Below are positions 16,881 to 24,556 of a stretch of DNA of 64,000 nucleotides, one piece after another. The notes under the pieces were generated by a model, which was not told the DNA's origin, searched no databases, and saw nothing but the letters and a program-made list of their open reading frames with translations. How positions within the stretch are numbered: the first letter of the stretch is position 1; each line of letters starts with the position of its first letter. This DNA comes from Lachnospiraceae bacterium 28-4. Lineage in GTDB: Bacteria; Bacillota; Clostridia; Lachnospirales; Lachnospiraceae. A program made the position numbers and the translations under genes. The DNA is taken from assembly GCA_000403275.2 (NCBI GenBank), contig KE159600.1, forward strand, positions 269,708 through 333,707, given 5' to 3'.

Positions 16881-17050
16881 AACATACTTTTTTATGAAAA
16901 AATGTAGCGTTCACACGTCCTGCCACGGTCAGATAGCCCTGTTTCTGCATTTCTGCGTTCAGTTCCCTTACAATCTGATAGGCTTTTTGACTTCGACACA
17001 CGCAGTTCCGCTGCCACTTCCTCCACTGTCATAAAAGATTTTTCTGTCAT
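16881..17050 (-). pseudogene. xis: Frameshifted excisionase, element B
   Basis: From ATG at 17050 the frame reads MTEKSFMTVEEVAAELRVSK like the intact D copy, then shifts after SKSK. Here the A run is one base longer (AGTCAAAAAGCC against AGTCAAAAGCC in D), so the helix-turn-helix is cut and about 33 unrelated residues follow to a stop near 16881. With one A removed the D-like sequence continues. Element B may therefore depend on an excisionase supplied by D. A sequencing error in the homopolymer or slippage during expression cannot be excluded. Confidence 0.75.
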
Positions 17051-17103
17051 TCAGATATCCTCTCCCTTCAATGTTTAACTGTTTTTGTTTAAGTGTTGCA
17101 TAT

Positions 17104-17132
17104 AGAATACTAAATAAATTCCGTTAAGTCAA
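17104..17132 (-). promoter_or_regulatory. Promoter of the xis-int operon, element B
   Basis: Minus strand TTGACT (17127-17132), 17-bp spacer, TATTCT (17104-17109). The same promoter is found in D. Copies of TTTTTGTTTAAG-like repeats flank it. Confidence 0.65.
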
Positions 17133-17175
17133 GTGGTTTTCAAGAAAATCCTAACTTTTTTTATTTAAGTTATTC

Positions 17176-17204
17176 TTGCTATTCCTATTGCACCATGTTA
17201 TAAT
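17176..17204 (+). promoter_or_regulatory. Promoter of the element B regulator
   Basis: TTGCTA (17176-17181), 17-bp spacer and a perfect TATAAT (17199-17204). GTTTAAGT-type repeats lie immediately upstream and downstream, suggesting autoregulation. Confidence 0.7.
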
Positions 17205-17225
17205 GACTTCAACAGATTTGTTTAA

Positions 17226-17358
17226 GTAAAGTCATGCACGACTGGCGGAAAACAGGGCGGCGGGTGCTTGCACACGCTGGACTGCTTTCTGACAGGCGTA
17301 TATGGCGCACCGCCACAGCGAGATGAAGCGGAGCGTAATCGAGCTGGCATGACTTTAC
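17226..17358. mobile_element. 133-bp inverted-repeat-flanked insertion in the regulator leader, element B
   Basis: GTAAAGTCATGC (17226-17237) and GCATGACTTTAC (17347-17358) are perfect 12-bp inverted ends. The GC-rich interior is absent from the otherwise matching leader of element D, where the promoter is only about 27 bp from CGGAGG. The insert lies between promoter and ribosome binding site of the B regulator. It looks like a small non-autonomous element or a captured structured segment. Confidence 0.55.
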
Positions 17359-17386
17359 CTCACTTCACAATAACGGAGGTTTTATT

Positions 17387-17947
17387 ATGGCAATCGGCAA
17401 ACGTATCCGCTTTTTCCGCAACCGAAAAGGCATGACACAGAAACAGCTAGGCGAAATCCTCGGTTTTCTCGGAAAGACCTCTGATGTCCGCATGGCACAG
17501 TATGAAACCGAAGCGAGGACGCCGAAGCACGACCTTGTAAAAGAAATGGCGAATATCTTTGATGTAAGCACCCACGCCCTTACCGTGCCGGATATTGATA
17601 CCTATACCGGGCTTATGCACACGCTCTTTGCACTGGAAGATATGTACGGGCTGAAAATCGGGGAGATTGACGGAGAAATCTGCCTGCGCCTTGACAAGTC
17701 CGACTATTCCACTTATACGTCCATGTTCGATATGTTCCACGCATGGCAGGAGCAAGCCGCCAAACTGGAACAGGGCGAGATTACCAAAGAGGAATACGAC
17801 CAGTGGCGGTACAAGTACCCCGAACTGGACACTTCAAAGCATTGGGCGAAAGTCCCCTCACAGGCGGTCAGCGATATGCTTATGAAAGAATTTCAGAAAA
17901 TCGAGAAAGAAGAAAAGAAAACAGCTAAAAAGGAAAAGCAGAAATAA
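17387..17947 (+). CDS. XRE-family regulator, element B
   Basis: 186 residues. N-terminal helix-turn-helix (IGKRIRFFRNRKGMTQKQLGEIL and VRMAQYETEARTPK), then a conserved middle segment (GLMHTLFALEDMYGLKI), a WRYKYPEL motif and a Lys/Glu-rich tail. It is transcribed divergently from xis-int and followed by a terminator. Homologues occupy the same place in C and D. It is likely the switch controlling integration and excision, with GTTTAAG-type repeats as operators. Start at 17387 has CGGAGG at good spacing. Its leader contains the 133-bp insertion, which may alter translation. Confidence 0.82.
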   Translation: MAIGKRIRFFRNRKGMTQKQLGEILGFLGKTSDVRMAQYETEARTPKHDLVKEMANIFDVSTHALTVPDIDTYTGLMHTLFALEDMYGLKIGEIDGEICLRLDKSDYSTYTSMFDMFHAWQEQAAKLEQGEITKEEYDQWRYKYPELDTSKHWAKVPSQAVSDMLMKEFQKIEKEEKKTAKKEKQK

Positions 17948-17954
17948 ACATAAA

Positions 17955-18006
17955 AAGACCTTGCCGATATTCAGTTTTCATATCTGAAAATCAGCAAGGT
18001 TTTTCA
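17955..18006 (+). terminator. Terminator after the element B regulator
   Basis: ACCTTGC pairs with GCAAGGT (to 18000), with inner pairing ATTTTCAG-like segments, followed by TTTTTC. The equivalent hairpin in D is at 36049-36095. Confidence 0.75.
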
Positions 18007-18046
18007 TATGCCATTGATGTAATTATTTAGTGCGTGATGTGAAAAA

Positions 18047-18065
18047 TGTTGCCATATCGTTGCCA
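18047..18065. promoter_or_regulatory. Integrase arm-type repeats, right end of element B
   Basis: TGTTGCCA (18047-18054) and CGTTGCCA (18058-18065), 11 bp apart, matching the left-end pair at 7724-7742. Confidence 0.6.
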
Positions 18066-18128
18066 GTGCCTAAACAAATTTGCTTGTAACCCGCATAAAT
18101 ACTAGCTTCCTAAAGCCCATTTCATCAC

Positions 18129-18136
18129 TCGAACTC
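18129..18136. repeat. att core copy, junction of elements B and C
   Basis: TCGAACTC preceded by TTCATCAC exactly as at the guaA stop codon (36213-36228), so the guaA-proximal flank is duplicated here. Confidence 0.75.
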
Positions 18137-18365
18137 GACTTTTCCCAACTAATTTTGTTTAGATATTATTCTCTGTCGAGTATGTAAATCTTTTGATTAT
18201 TTGATATATCCATATTATCCTGCCTATATCAGCTAATGTTATCATTTTGTTATCACTGTTGATAACATTGGCTGTGTAACTGCGGATAATAGCTATATGC
18301 TATGGTTTAAATTATAAGCGATTTTATTTAGAAAAGCAACATCCTTTTATCAATAAAAAATCTAC
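18137..18365. other. Left end of element C, non-coding
   Basis: It carries TGTTATCA at 18237-18244 and 18248-18255 (11-bp spacing) and an inverted copy TGATAACA at 18260-18267, matching TGTTATCA pairs at the right end of C (28341, 28352). No gene seen. Confidence 0.6.
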
Positions 18366-19532
18366 TCAACATAGCAACTCATAAAGTCTTTCAATCTCTT
18401 CATTAATAGCCACTGTATTCGCTTCATCCAAAATACATGATAGTTTAATTTCACGTTTAACATTATCTTCTATATCTGGCAAATTTATAAACTCATTATA
18501 TAGCCTATCTACAAAATCATCTATTTGGGTAAGTATTGACTTTGGGAGTTCATATAACAATTTAAGTAATGGTTTAAACACTTCATCTGTATGTATTGTT
18601 TTAAAATATAATGCCCATGCAACTATCCTTTCATAAAACGAAGCAAGCTGCTTTGAAATATATACCATCATCTCTAAATCACTCGGTACTCCCGCCTCTC
18701 CAATTGCATCTTGAATTGCAGAATTCAAAAGTATGCTTAAAATTCCATTTAATTCTACAATCTCATTCAGTTTTACAGAAACATCGTCCAACAGTTCATT
18801 AGGACTCATCTCAATAATATGTGTTGTAAATAAACCATATTTAAAATCCCATCTATGTTTCTGTAGTTTGTTAAACTCGTCTTTAATCACATATGCTAGA
18901 AATTTGTACTCCCATGCATACGGCTCTTCAATTAAAACACGTAAAGCTTCTGATGAAATATCACTCTCTAAAATATGTGGTTCTAACGTATTTGATATTT
19001 TTTTATATGCCAATCCATCAGCAAATATCAAACTTAATTGATGCTTCATGGTAGTGGTTATGTCTCGCACAGATTCATATGTATAAATCCACTGTTTTGA
19101 TTCATTATATATTTCTGAAACAAATTTAAAAATCTGGGGGTTGTCAACAATAGTTGAAAAATTTCCTTCTTTATTGGCTTCCCATATTTTTAATTGACTA
19201 TGTAACTGCTTGTCCACAAACACAAATACTGGAATCCCTTTAGCTTTTGCATGTAGATATTCTAAATTCGTAATAGATTTCCCTCTCTCTGTCACATACC
19301 CATATCTTGTTCCAACAATAAGTATAAAAATATCAGCCAATTTATCAACATTACTCAAGCAATTTTCAAAAGTACCAATACACGGGTCAATAGGAAATGA
19401 ACTAAATTCAGACAACATAGCTTGAAAACCGTAATTGATTTCAAAAAAATCTTTTAAGTCTTCTCGAACCTGTTTGAGGTCATAGCAAGTAGAACTAACA
19501 AAAACTACTGGTATATGTCTATCTGTATTCAT
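18366..19532 (-). CDS. DUF4062 (TIR-like) protein
   Basis: 388 residues. The N-terminal domain (about 5-125) is DUF4062: VVFVSSTCYDLKQVREDL, a central DKLADIFILIVGTRYGY segment and a C-terminal strand with GIPVFVFVDK. Family knowledge places DUF4062 near the TIR/SIR-type nucleotide-handling folds, often fused to NLR-like or other signalling parts. The remaining 260 residues are helical and not recognised. It is AT-rich, lies 19 bp after the KilA-N gene and is probably co-transcribed. A DNA- or phage-sensing partner plus a TIR-like effector would make a defence pair; this is inference. The catalytic residues of a NADase cannot be assigned with certainty. Confidence 0.75.
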   Translation of the reverse strand: MNTDRHIPVVFVSSTCYDLKQVREDLKDFFEINYGFQAMLSEFSSFPIDPCIGTFENCLSNVDKLADIFILIVGTRYGYVTERGKSITNLEYLHAKAKGIPVFVFVDKQLHSQLKIWEANKEGNFSTIVDNPQIFKFVSEIYNESKQWIYTYESVRDITTTMKHQLSLIFADGLAYKKISNTLEPHILESDISSEALRVLIEEPYAWEYKFLAYVIKDEFNKLQKHRWDFKYGLFTTHIIEMSPNELLDDVSVKLNEIVELNGILSILLNSAIQDAIGEAGVPSDLEMMVYISKQLASFYERIVAWALYFKTIHTDEVFKPLLKLLYELPKSILTQIDDFVDRLYNEFINLPDIEDNVKREIKLSCILDEANTVAINEEIERLYELLC

Positions 19533-19551
19533 AATTTCTCCTTATCTTGTT

Positions 19552-20409
19552 TTATACTTTGTTAATAAGATTTTGCCTCAACGCTTCAATGCTCTCTTGA
19601 TTCCTTCTTAGAATTTCCAGCTGCCTATATGCTTTTTCTCTTAATATTTTTAACCTCTCAATTTTAGGCACTTCCTGTCTTATCAAATCTGCATTGGTGT
19701 CCTCCAAATTGATAAGTACAACTAATTCCTCTGCCGAAGCAAAATCTCTGATATTAGGTGTTTTTCCGCTTATTCCCTTTTCGTTTCTCCATTGTGCCGC
19801 CGTCTTGCCAAACAAAGCCATATTGAGAATATCTGCCTCGGATGCGTATGTATATGCCATTTCCTGTGGGGATAATGTTGGTGTTATCAGAAATTCCTTT
19901 ACCGCATCTGTATGAATACGGTAATTTATTTTTGAAAGTTCCCTTTTAGCATCCCAACCAATCGCCAATCGGTTCGCTTCGTCTTTCTTTAATCGCTGAT
20001 AGTCCTTGATAATATAGAGCTTAAATTCTGGTGAAATCCAAGACGCAAATTCAAAGGCTATATCTGTATGGGCATATGTACCTCCGTATCGTCCCGATTT
20101 TGATATAATACCGATTGCGTCAGTTGCTTTTATCCACTGTTGTGGCGTCAATGTAAACGCATTATCTCCCGACTCCGCTTTAAACCTATCGAATTCGATA
20201 GGTTTAAAATTGGGATTATGAATCTGTTCCCACAAACCCAAAAATGAAATTGTGGAATGATTACGCATCCAGTTCGCAACCACAATAAAAGCATTGTCTG
20301 GATTTTTATATTTGGCAATATCCGTTAAAGAAATATAAGCTTCTTCATTTACGACATTACCCATTACTCTGATTTCTGTTCCATTGGCATCTATTTTCAT
20401 ATTTTTCAT
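19552..20409 (-). CDS. KilA-N domain protein
   Basis: About 285 residues. The N-terminal half is a KilA-N domain: YISLTDIAKYKNPDN, VVANWMRNHSTISFLGLWEQ and SGRYGGTYAHTDIAFEFASW, ending with FKLYIIKDYQRLKKDE. This DNA-binding module is common in phage antirepressors and in RhuM-like proteins. The C-terminal part (about 150-288) contains AQWRNEKGISGKTPNIRDFA and a helical tail. Start is uncertain: ATG at 20409 follows TTGGAG closely, and ATG at 20400 is also possible. It is the first gene of a pair with the DUF4062 gene. Possible roles are transcription regulator or sensor of phage DNA. Confidence 0.8.
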   Translation of the reverse strand: MKNMKIDANGTEIRVMGNVVNEEAYISLTDIAKYKNPDNAFIVVANWMRNHSTISFLGLWEQIHNPNFKPIEFDRFKAESGDNAFTLTPQQWIKATDAIGIISKSGRYGGTYAHTDIAFEFASWISPEFKLYIIKDYQRLKKDEANRLAIGWDAKRELSKINYRIHTDAVKEFLITPTLSPQEMAYTYASEADILNMALFGKTAAQWRNEKGISGKTPNIRDFASAEELVVLINLEDTNADLIRQEVPKIERLKILREKAYRQLEILRRNQESIEALRQNLINKV

Positions 20410-20437
20410 TATCTCCAACCACTTTCTTTAGCACAGA

Positions 20438-20613
20438 TTATCCCTTATATGACAGCATATATAACAGACACTCTTGCAGCAATTTTTCTGGATTGTGTTC
20501 CAATTCTATTATCGCTTTTATCTCCGCTTTAGCCTTATACGGAATATTGTTATTATTCTCAATAATCTTTTTTAAGACTTCCTTTACTGTTTTTTATCTA
20601 AATTATCAGCCAT
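20438..20613 (-). pseudogene. Small frameshifted ORF upstream of the KilA-N gene
   Basis: ATG at 20613 opens MADNLDKK and then stops, but a shift at the A6 run (near 20590) gives TVKEVLKKIIENNNNIPYKA and continues to TAA at 20438, about 58 residues in all. The joined protein is acidic-helical and unrecognised. It may be a broken gene or use slippage at the A run. It precedes the KilA-N/DUF4062 pair in the same direction. Confidence 0.4.
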
Positions 20614-20636
20614 TTACAAATACCCTCCCCATCACA

Positions 20637-21107
20637 TTACAACCGACAAACCATGATGTATTCTTCTTCATTTTTGTCAATGACTTCAAAACCTACTTTC
20701 TGATACATACGAACCGCATAATTTGCCTTTTGCACAGAAAGGGATGTCTGCTTATAACCTTTATTCTTTAAAAATTCAAGCATATCTCTCATAAGCACTG
20801 TACCAATGCCCATATTCCTATATTCCTCATACAGTGAAATAGCAAATGAAGGCGTTTCATCATCAATATGTCCATAATCATTCATAATACGCACCCATAC
20901 TGCTCCTACAATCTTTTCTTTTACTTCCGCAACCAAACACCAATCGTCTGATTTTCCAAAATCAGCAATATATACCTGAAGTTCTGGCTGTTCAATAATA
21001 GATTTTGGCGGCTTTTCCGTTCCCTCTGGAATAAAAATCGCTTCATACAGAAACTCAGATAATATGCAATATTCATTTTCTCTTATTTCTCTAATCCGAT
21101 AATCCAT
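20637..21107 (-). CDS. GNAT family N-acetyltransferase
   Basis: 156 residues, homologous along its whole length to the GNAT at 4147-4620 in element A. Shared blocks include EAIFIPEG, RIMNDYGHIDD and SLSVQKANYA. The acetyl-CoA loop is RNMGIGTVLMRDML. Substrate unknown. It is last of a minus-strand run of four genes (22591 to 20637) with short gaps. The presence of related copies in two tandem elements points to exchange between them or a common donor. Confidence 0.85.
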   Translation of the reverse strand: MDYRIREIRENEYCILSEFLYEAIFIPEGTEKPPKSIIEQPELQVYIADFGKSDDWCLVAEVKEKIVGAVWVRIMNDYGHIDDETPSFAISLYEEYRNMGIGTVLMRDMLEFLKNKGYKQTSLSVQKANYAVRMYQKVGFEVIDKNEEEYIMVCRL

Positions 21108-21126
21108 ACTTATATAACCTCAAAAA

Positions 21127-21585
21127 TCAAACAACAAAATTAGCGACTCCATATATTAAATGACAAATTAGAAAAATGAAAATTGGCACAACTGCTATCA
21201 TATTTTTTCTATCAATAGCAAAAAACATAAATGCCAAACATGGGGAAATTGTCAACCCCAATATAACACCTGTATTCACAACACCTACATAATAGCTTAC
21301 CCAACTTGCAAAATATATGAAACAACAAATTATCACAAAAATAATCAAAGGAGTGATATGGAATTTATGGTTCTTTATGTTTACAAAAATACACAAAGCT
21401 ATAACCATCAAAACTTGACAGACAGAAGCTATGGTATCAATCACTTCAGTAACCGATTCCGTCCTTAATACATCATTAGGTGCTGGAACAGCAAACCAAA
21501 TAAAGTTAGGTATCATTATAATCAAAAACAATAACAGCCCATAAATATTGAAACCAAACTTATATTCTTTTAGCACCAAATTCAC
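21127..21585 (-). CDS. Small membrane protein, unrecognised
   Basis: 152 residues with four predicted transmembrane helices: FNIYGLLLFLIIMIPNFIWF, a second around 55-67 (VCQVLMVIALCIFV), a pair in the middle (ITPLIIFVIICCFIYFASW, then VVNTGVILGLTISPCLAFMF) and a last one near the C-terminus. No catalytic motif is seen. It sits between two acetyltransferase genes, overlapping the upstream one by 4 bp, so the three are translationally coupled. Function unknown. Confidence 0.65.
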   Translation of the reverse strand: MNLVLKEYKFGFNIYGLLLFLIIMIPNFIWFAVPAPNDVLRTESVTEVIDTIASVCQVLMVIALCIFVNIKNHKFHITPLIIFVIICCFIYFASWVSYYVGVVNTGVILGLTISPCLAFMFFAIDRKNMIAVVPIFIFLICHLIYGVANFVV

Positions 21586-22100
21586 TCCTTTATTTCCTCT
21601 TTTAATAAAGAGTACATTTTCATATCTATCACTTTACCATTCTTCACCGCATTGCTTCTCAATGTACCCTCATACTGAAATCCTGCTTTTTCAAGCGCCC
21701 TGCAAGACGCTATATTATAAGCAAAGGGCTCTGCGTAGATACGGATAATATCGCTGTTAGCAAAAACATACTCGCAAATTTGCTTAACAGCTTCGGTCAT
21801 AATACCTTTGCCCCAATATTCTTCGGCAATATAATATCCTAACTCGGCGGTTTGCCTATGAATATTGCCCTGCCGAAAAATGCCGATACTGCCAATCACC
21901 ATATTATTTACAGTAATAGCAAAAGCAAAGGTTTCGTTTTCATCTGCGGAAAGCATAGCGGAAATAAACTCTTTTCCATCCTGTTCGGTATAAGGATAGG
22001 GCAAACCATCACGAAGATTATCTTGTACTTTTCTATTTGAAAGCGCAGCCGCCAAATCTTTTGCGTCTGATAGTTCCCATTTTCTTATTCTGCATTTCAT
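21582..22100 (-). CDS. RimJ/RimL-type GNAT acetyltransferase
   Basis: 172 residues. The N-terminus IRKWELSDAKDLAAALSN, then LRDGLPYPYTEQDGKEFI and the acetyl-CoA site EYWGKGIMTEAVKQICEYVF followed by SCRALEKAGFQYEGTLR are typical of the RimJ/RimL branch, which acetylates protein N-termini or small amines. The closest type by pattern is the ribosomal-protein-alanine acetyltransferase-like group; the real substrate is not known. It is in the four-gene cargo run of element C. Confidence 0.85.
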   Translation of the reverse strand: MKCRIRKWELSDAKDLAAALSNRKVQDNLRDGLPYPYTEQDGKEFISAMLSADENETFAFAITVNNMVIGSIGIFRQGNIHRQTAELGYYIAEEYWGKGIMTEAVKQICEYVFANSDIIRIYAEPFAYNIASCRALEKAGFQYEGTLRSNAVKNGKVIDMKMYSLLKEEIKE

Positions 22101-22126
22101 TTTCCAAGTCCTCTCAATTCACATTG

Positions 22127-22591
22127 TCAATTATTTTTCAGTTTTTTCTCCATGATTTCATAAACCAACTTCACATCATTTTCCAATTCGTATATCCCAT
22201 GCCCCACCGTTTTATAGCCTCTATGCTCATATAAACACGCTGCCGGAAGCGAAGCGTCCAAGATAACCGTATCATATGTTTGGGAAATTTCCTTTTCCAA
22301 ACAATTCATAATATACGAGCCGCAGCCTTGATTTTGATATGCAGGCAGCACATATACTCCTGTAATATGGTTATCATCAAAACAACCCGTTCCGACAATT
22401 ATATCGTTATACACCAACACTCCCATATTTCCCGATGCTATTCCGTTTAGAACGTGTTCTTTACTATGATGTCTGCAAAAGAACTCCACTACTTCCTTTG
22501 GATAATATTTCGGATATATGGTTTCAATAGCCGTATGCAAAACATTTTGAATATCGTCCGCTATTTCAAAAGTTGCTCTTATATATTTCAT
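22127..22591 (-). CDS. GNAT family N-acetyltransferase
   Basis: 154 residues. It contains FFCRHHSKEHVLNGIASGNM, the conserved strand VGTGCFDDNHITGVYVLP and the acetyl-CoA loop YQNQGCGSYIMNCLEKEI, then SLPAACLYEHRGYK. ATG at 22591 is chosen over 22612 because CGGAGG lies 6 nt upstream. It is the first gene of the minus-strand cargo run that ends at 20637. Substrate unknown. Confidence 0.83.
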   Translation of the reverse strand: MKYIRATFEIADDIQNVLHTAIETIYPKYYPKEVVEFFCRHHSKEHVLNGIASGNMGVLVYNDIIVGTGCFDDNHITGVYVLPAYQNQGCGSYIMNCLEKEISQTYDTVILDASLPAACLYEHRGYKTVGHGIYELENDVKLVYEIMEKKLKNN

Positions 22592-22733
22592 GTTGTTCCT
22601 CCGACAAGCCATCTCTCATTCTGACTTTTCTTATCAATTATACACGAAAACGTAGGCTTTTTCAATTCCCCAAACTACTTTTGTTTAGGCTTATGCGGCG
22701 CTCCCATATACCGTAGAAGCACCGCCCCACCTC

Positions 22734-23111
22734 CTATAAATAAATTATCTCACGCTCTACAACTTCCCTCACACAAGCCCGAATATTATTCATTTTTTGA
22801 ACCCATAAAAGCTGGTTTTCTACCTTTAACTGTTCCGTCACTCCTTGCCTGTCGGCATATTGCTTTACCAGCCGAAAAAACATATCTTCTGCCTGTTCAT
22901 CCACACTTGTCAGATATTCATTCAGTCTGCCGCTTGTTAGCAGATTAAGATAAATAAGCTGTTTATTTTCTTTTAAATACCACAAATATCGCTGTTCCCA
23001 TATGCCTATCAGCTTTTCTTCTTCGAGAGGTAATGCAAGCTCTGGGAGGTAATAGTCGCCTTGTTTTGCATACCAAAGACCGTTATTTTCGTCATAAATC
23101 CTATTTCCCAT
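22734..23111 (-). CDS. TnpV transposon-encoded protein
   Basis: 125 residues matching the TnpV family of clostridial mobile elements: IYDENNGLWYAKQGDYYLP at the N-terminus, IGIWEQRYLWYLKENK in the middle and VTEQLKVENQLLWVQKMNNI near the end. Its role is not established, though it often accompanies Tn4451-type and other mobilizable elements. It starts 8 bp after the relaxase stop, so it belongs to the mobilization operon of element C. Confidence 0.8.
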   Translation of the reverse strand: MGNRIYDENNGLWYAKQGDYYLPELALPLEEEKLIGIWEQRYLWYLKENKQLIYLNLLTSGRLNEYLTSVDEQAEDMFFRLVKQYADRQGVTEQLKVENQLLWVQKMNNIRACVREVVEREIIYL

Positions 23112-23119
23112 AATGTTTC

Positions 23120-24277
23120 CTACCTTTCCTCTTTGTTGTTTTTAAAGTGCTTTCCACGCTGTTTGGATTGCTGTATCACTTTTGCCTGCTCTAAAAGATT
23201 GTCTATCTGCTTACTTCCAAATGCCTTGCGGAGCAGCTTATAATCTTTATTTTCCGCACGGAGGTTTTCATTTTCCCCTGCCAGTTTCTCATTGGTTCTC
23301 CTTAATCCGTCATTTTCACGGTGGAGATTGCTGTTTGTAACATTCAGCCGATAGTAGCTGTCCCACGCTTCAAAGCACCTTATAAGAGCTGTTTTAACAA
23401 GCGATTTCAGCTTTTGCACCAAAGGCTCTGCCACTTTATTCTTATAGGACTTTGCAGACATGAACCCCTGCGGCTCTGGCAACTGGTACTCTGGAGAAGT
23501 GTCAAGCACCTGTTCCAGAGTTTTTAGATTTTCCATGCCTTTGTCGTAATTCTCCACCCTGTCCGACAATACTTGAAATTCCTCTTTTTTCTCCGAAATC
23601 TGCCCCTCAAGCTGGACGACTTCTTTTTCCCGTTCCTGCTTTTTATAATCAAGGACAGATAAATGCTTCTCATGCGTGCCTTTATGCTCCCATTTAATGC
23701 CATGCCGCCCCATCACAGCGGCAAGGTTTTCTTTTTCGGACTGTACCCACTGGCTCCACTCCGTATCGCCACGGGAGCCGCCTTTGAATCCCTGCGCCGC
23801 CAACGCCTGCTTCAGAGATACCCTTGTATCAAGTCCACGCTTGCTGCCAGTCGTGAACGGGACAAAGTCAATGTGCAGATGCGGCGTTGCTTCATCCATA
23901 TGGATATGAGCGGAAAATACAAAGAGGTTAGGATTTCGTTCTTGGAATCCATGATAATATTCATCCAAAATCTGCCTTGCAAGCTGTCCGTTCTTACTTC
24001 CTGCACTCATATTTTCTTTATCCCCAATCTGTAAAATCAGTTCATGGAACGGCTTTTCCTGCTTTGAGTTCCGTATCTTCTCGTAATAATCAGCAATGCG
24101 TCGGTCTGCCCTTGTCTGTTTTTCATTATATCTTTGCAACGCTTCATCAAATAGCTTATGATACACTTTCTTGATGCTCTCGTTGCAATAATCTACATTA
24201 AGGTGTGAACGCTCTCCATCTACATTTTCAGCCTTAAACTTGCGGCTGTTATGGTTGACCGAGCCTTTCCCCACCAT
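23120..24277 (-). CDS. mob: MobV-type relaxase (Mob/Pre family), element C
   Basis: 385 residues with GKGSVNHNSRKF, the metal-binding HMDEATPHLHIDFVPF and the conserved TRVSLKQALAAQGFKGG and GTHEKHLSVLDYKKQE segments; a coiled coil follows from about residue 190. The annotated ATG at 24277 lacks a good ribosome binding site. Upstream in frame is ATA at 24298 giving the RRTIS sequence that matches the N-termini in B and D, so translation may begin there at an unusual codon. The candidate oriT is directly upstream. The catalytic half is close to that of D, the tail is not. Confidence 0.85.
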   Translation of the reverse strand: MVGKGSVNHNSRKFKAENVDGERSHLNVDYCNESIKKVYHKLFDEALQRYNEKQTRADRRIADYYEKIRNSKQEKPFHELILQIGDKENMSAGSKNGQLARQILDEYYHGFQERNPNLFVFSAHIHMDEATPHLHIDFVPFTTGSKRGLDTRVSLKQALAAQGFKGGSRGDTEWSQWVQSEKENLAAVMGRHGIKWEHKGTHEKHLSVLDYKKQEREKEVVQLEGQISEKKEEFQVLSDRVENYDKGMENLKTLEQVLDTSPEYQLPEPQGFMSAKSYKNKVAEPLVQKLKSLVKTALIRCFEAWDSYYRLNVTNSNLHRENDGLRRTNEKLAGENENLRAENKDYKLLRKAFGSKQIDNLLEQAKVIQQSKQRGKHFKNNKEER

Positions 24278-24333
24278 TGCGCTAATCGTCCGTCTTATAA
24301 AATCACGCCCTTTCTTTTCGGCTGGTAGGCTTT

Positions 24334-24420
24334 GTTACTTTCCCGAAAGTAACGCAAAAGCACTTTTGTCAGCTACGCCAACAAAAATGCAACCTGCAAG
24401 CAGGTTTTGCGCTCTCCGAG
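24334..24420. other. oriT: Candidate oriT, element C
   Basis: The hairpin GTTACTTTC-CC-GAAAGTAAC (24334-24353) is followed by GCAAAAGCACTTTTGTCAGC and a second hairpin CAACCTGC/GCAGGTTTTG. The whole stretch is nearly identical to 31945-32030 in D, though the flanking genes have diverged, as expected for a functional transfer origin. Confidence 0.55.
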
Positions 24421-24472
24421 GGGCAAAGAGCCGCCTTTGAAAAGGCACTCTCTGCACTCTCCGCCAAACTTC

Positions 24473-24555
24473 AAACGGTGTCAATGTGTGACGATGGTGA
24501 CAATGTTTGAGATACCACCTCCGCTCTCAAAACATTGACACCTTTGACACCGTTT
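24473..24555. repeat. Inverted repeat next to repA, element C
   Basis: AAACGGTGTCAA (24473-24484) pairs with TTGACACCGTTT (24544-24555), and inside it GGTGACAATGTTTGAG pairs with CTCAAAACATTGACACC with small bulges. It ends 2 bp from the repA stop codon. Same position and shape as in B and D but unrelated sequence. Confidence 0.55.
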
Positions 24556-24556
24556 G

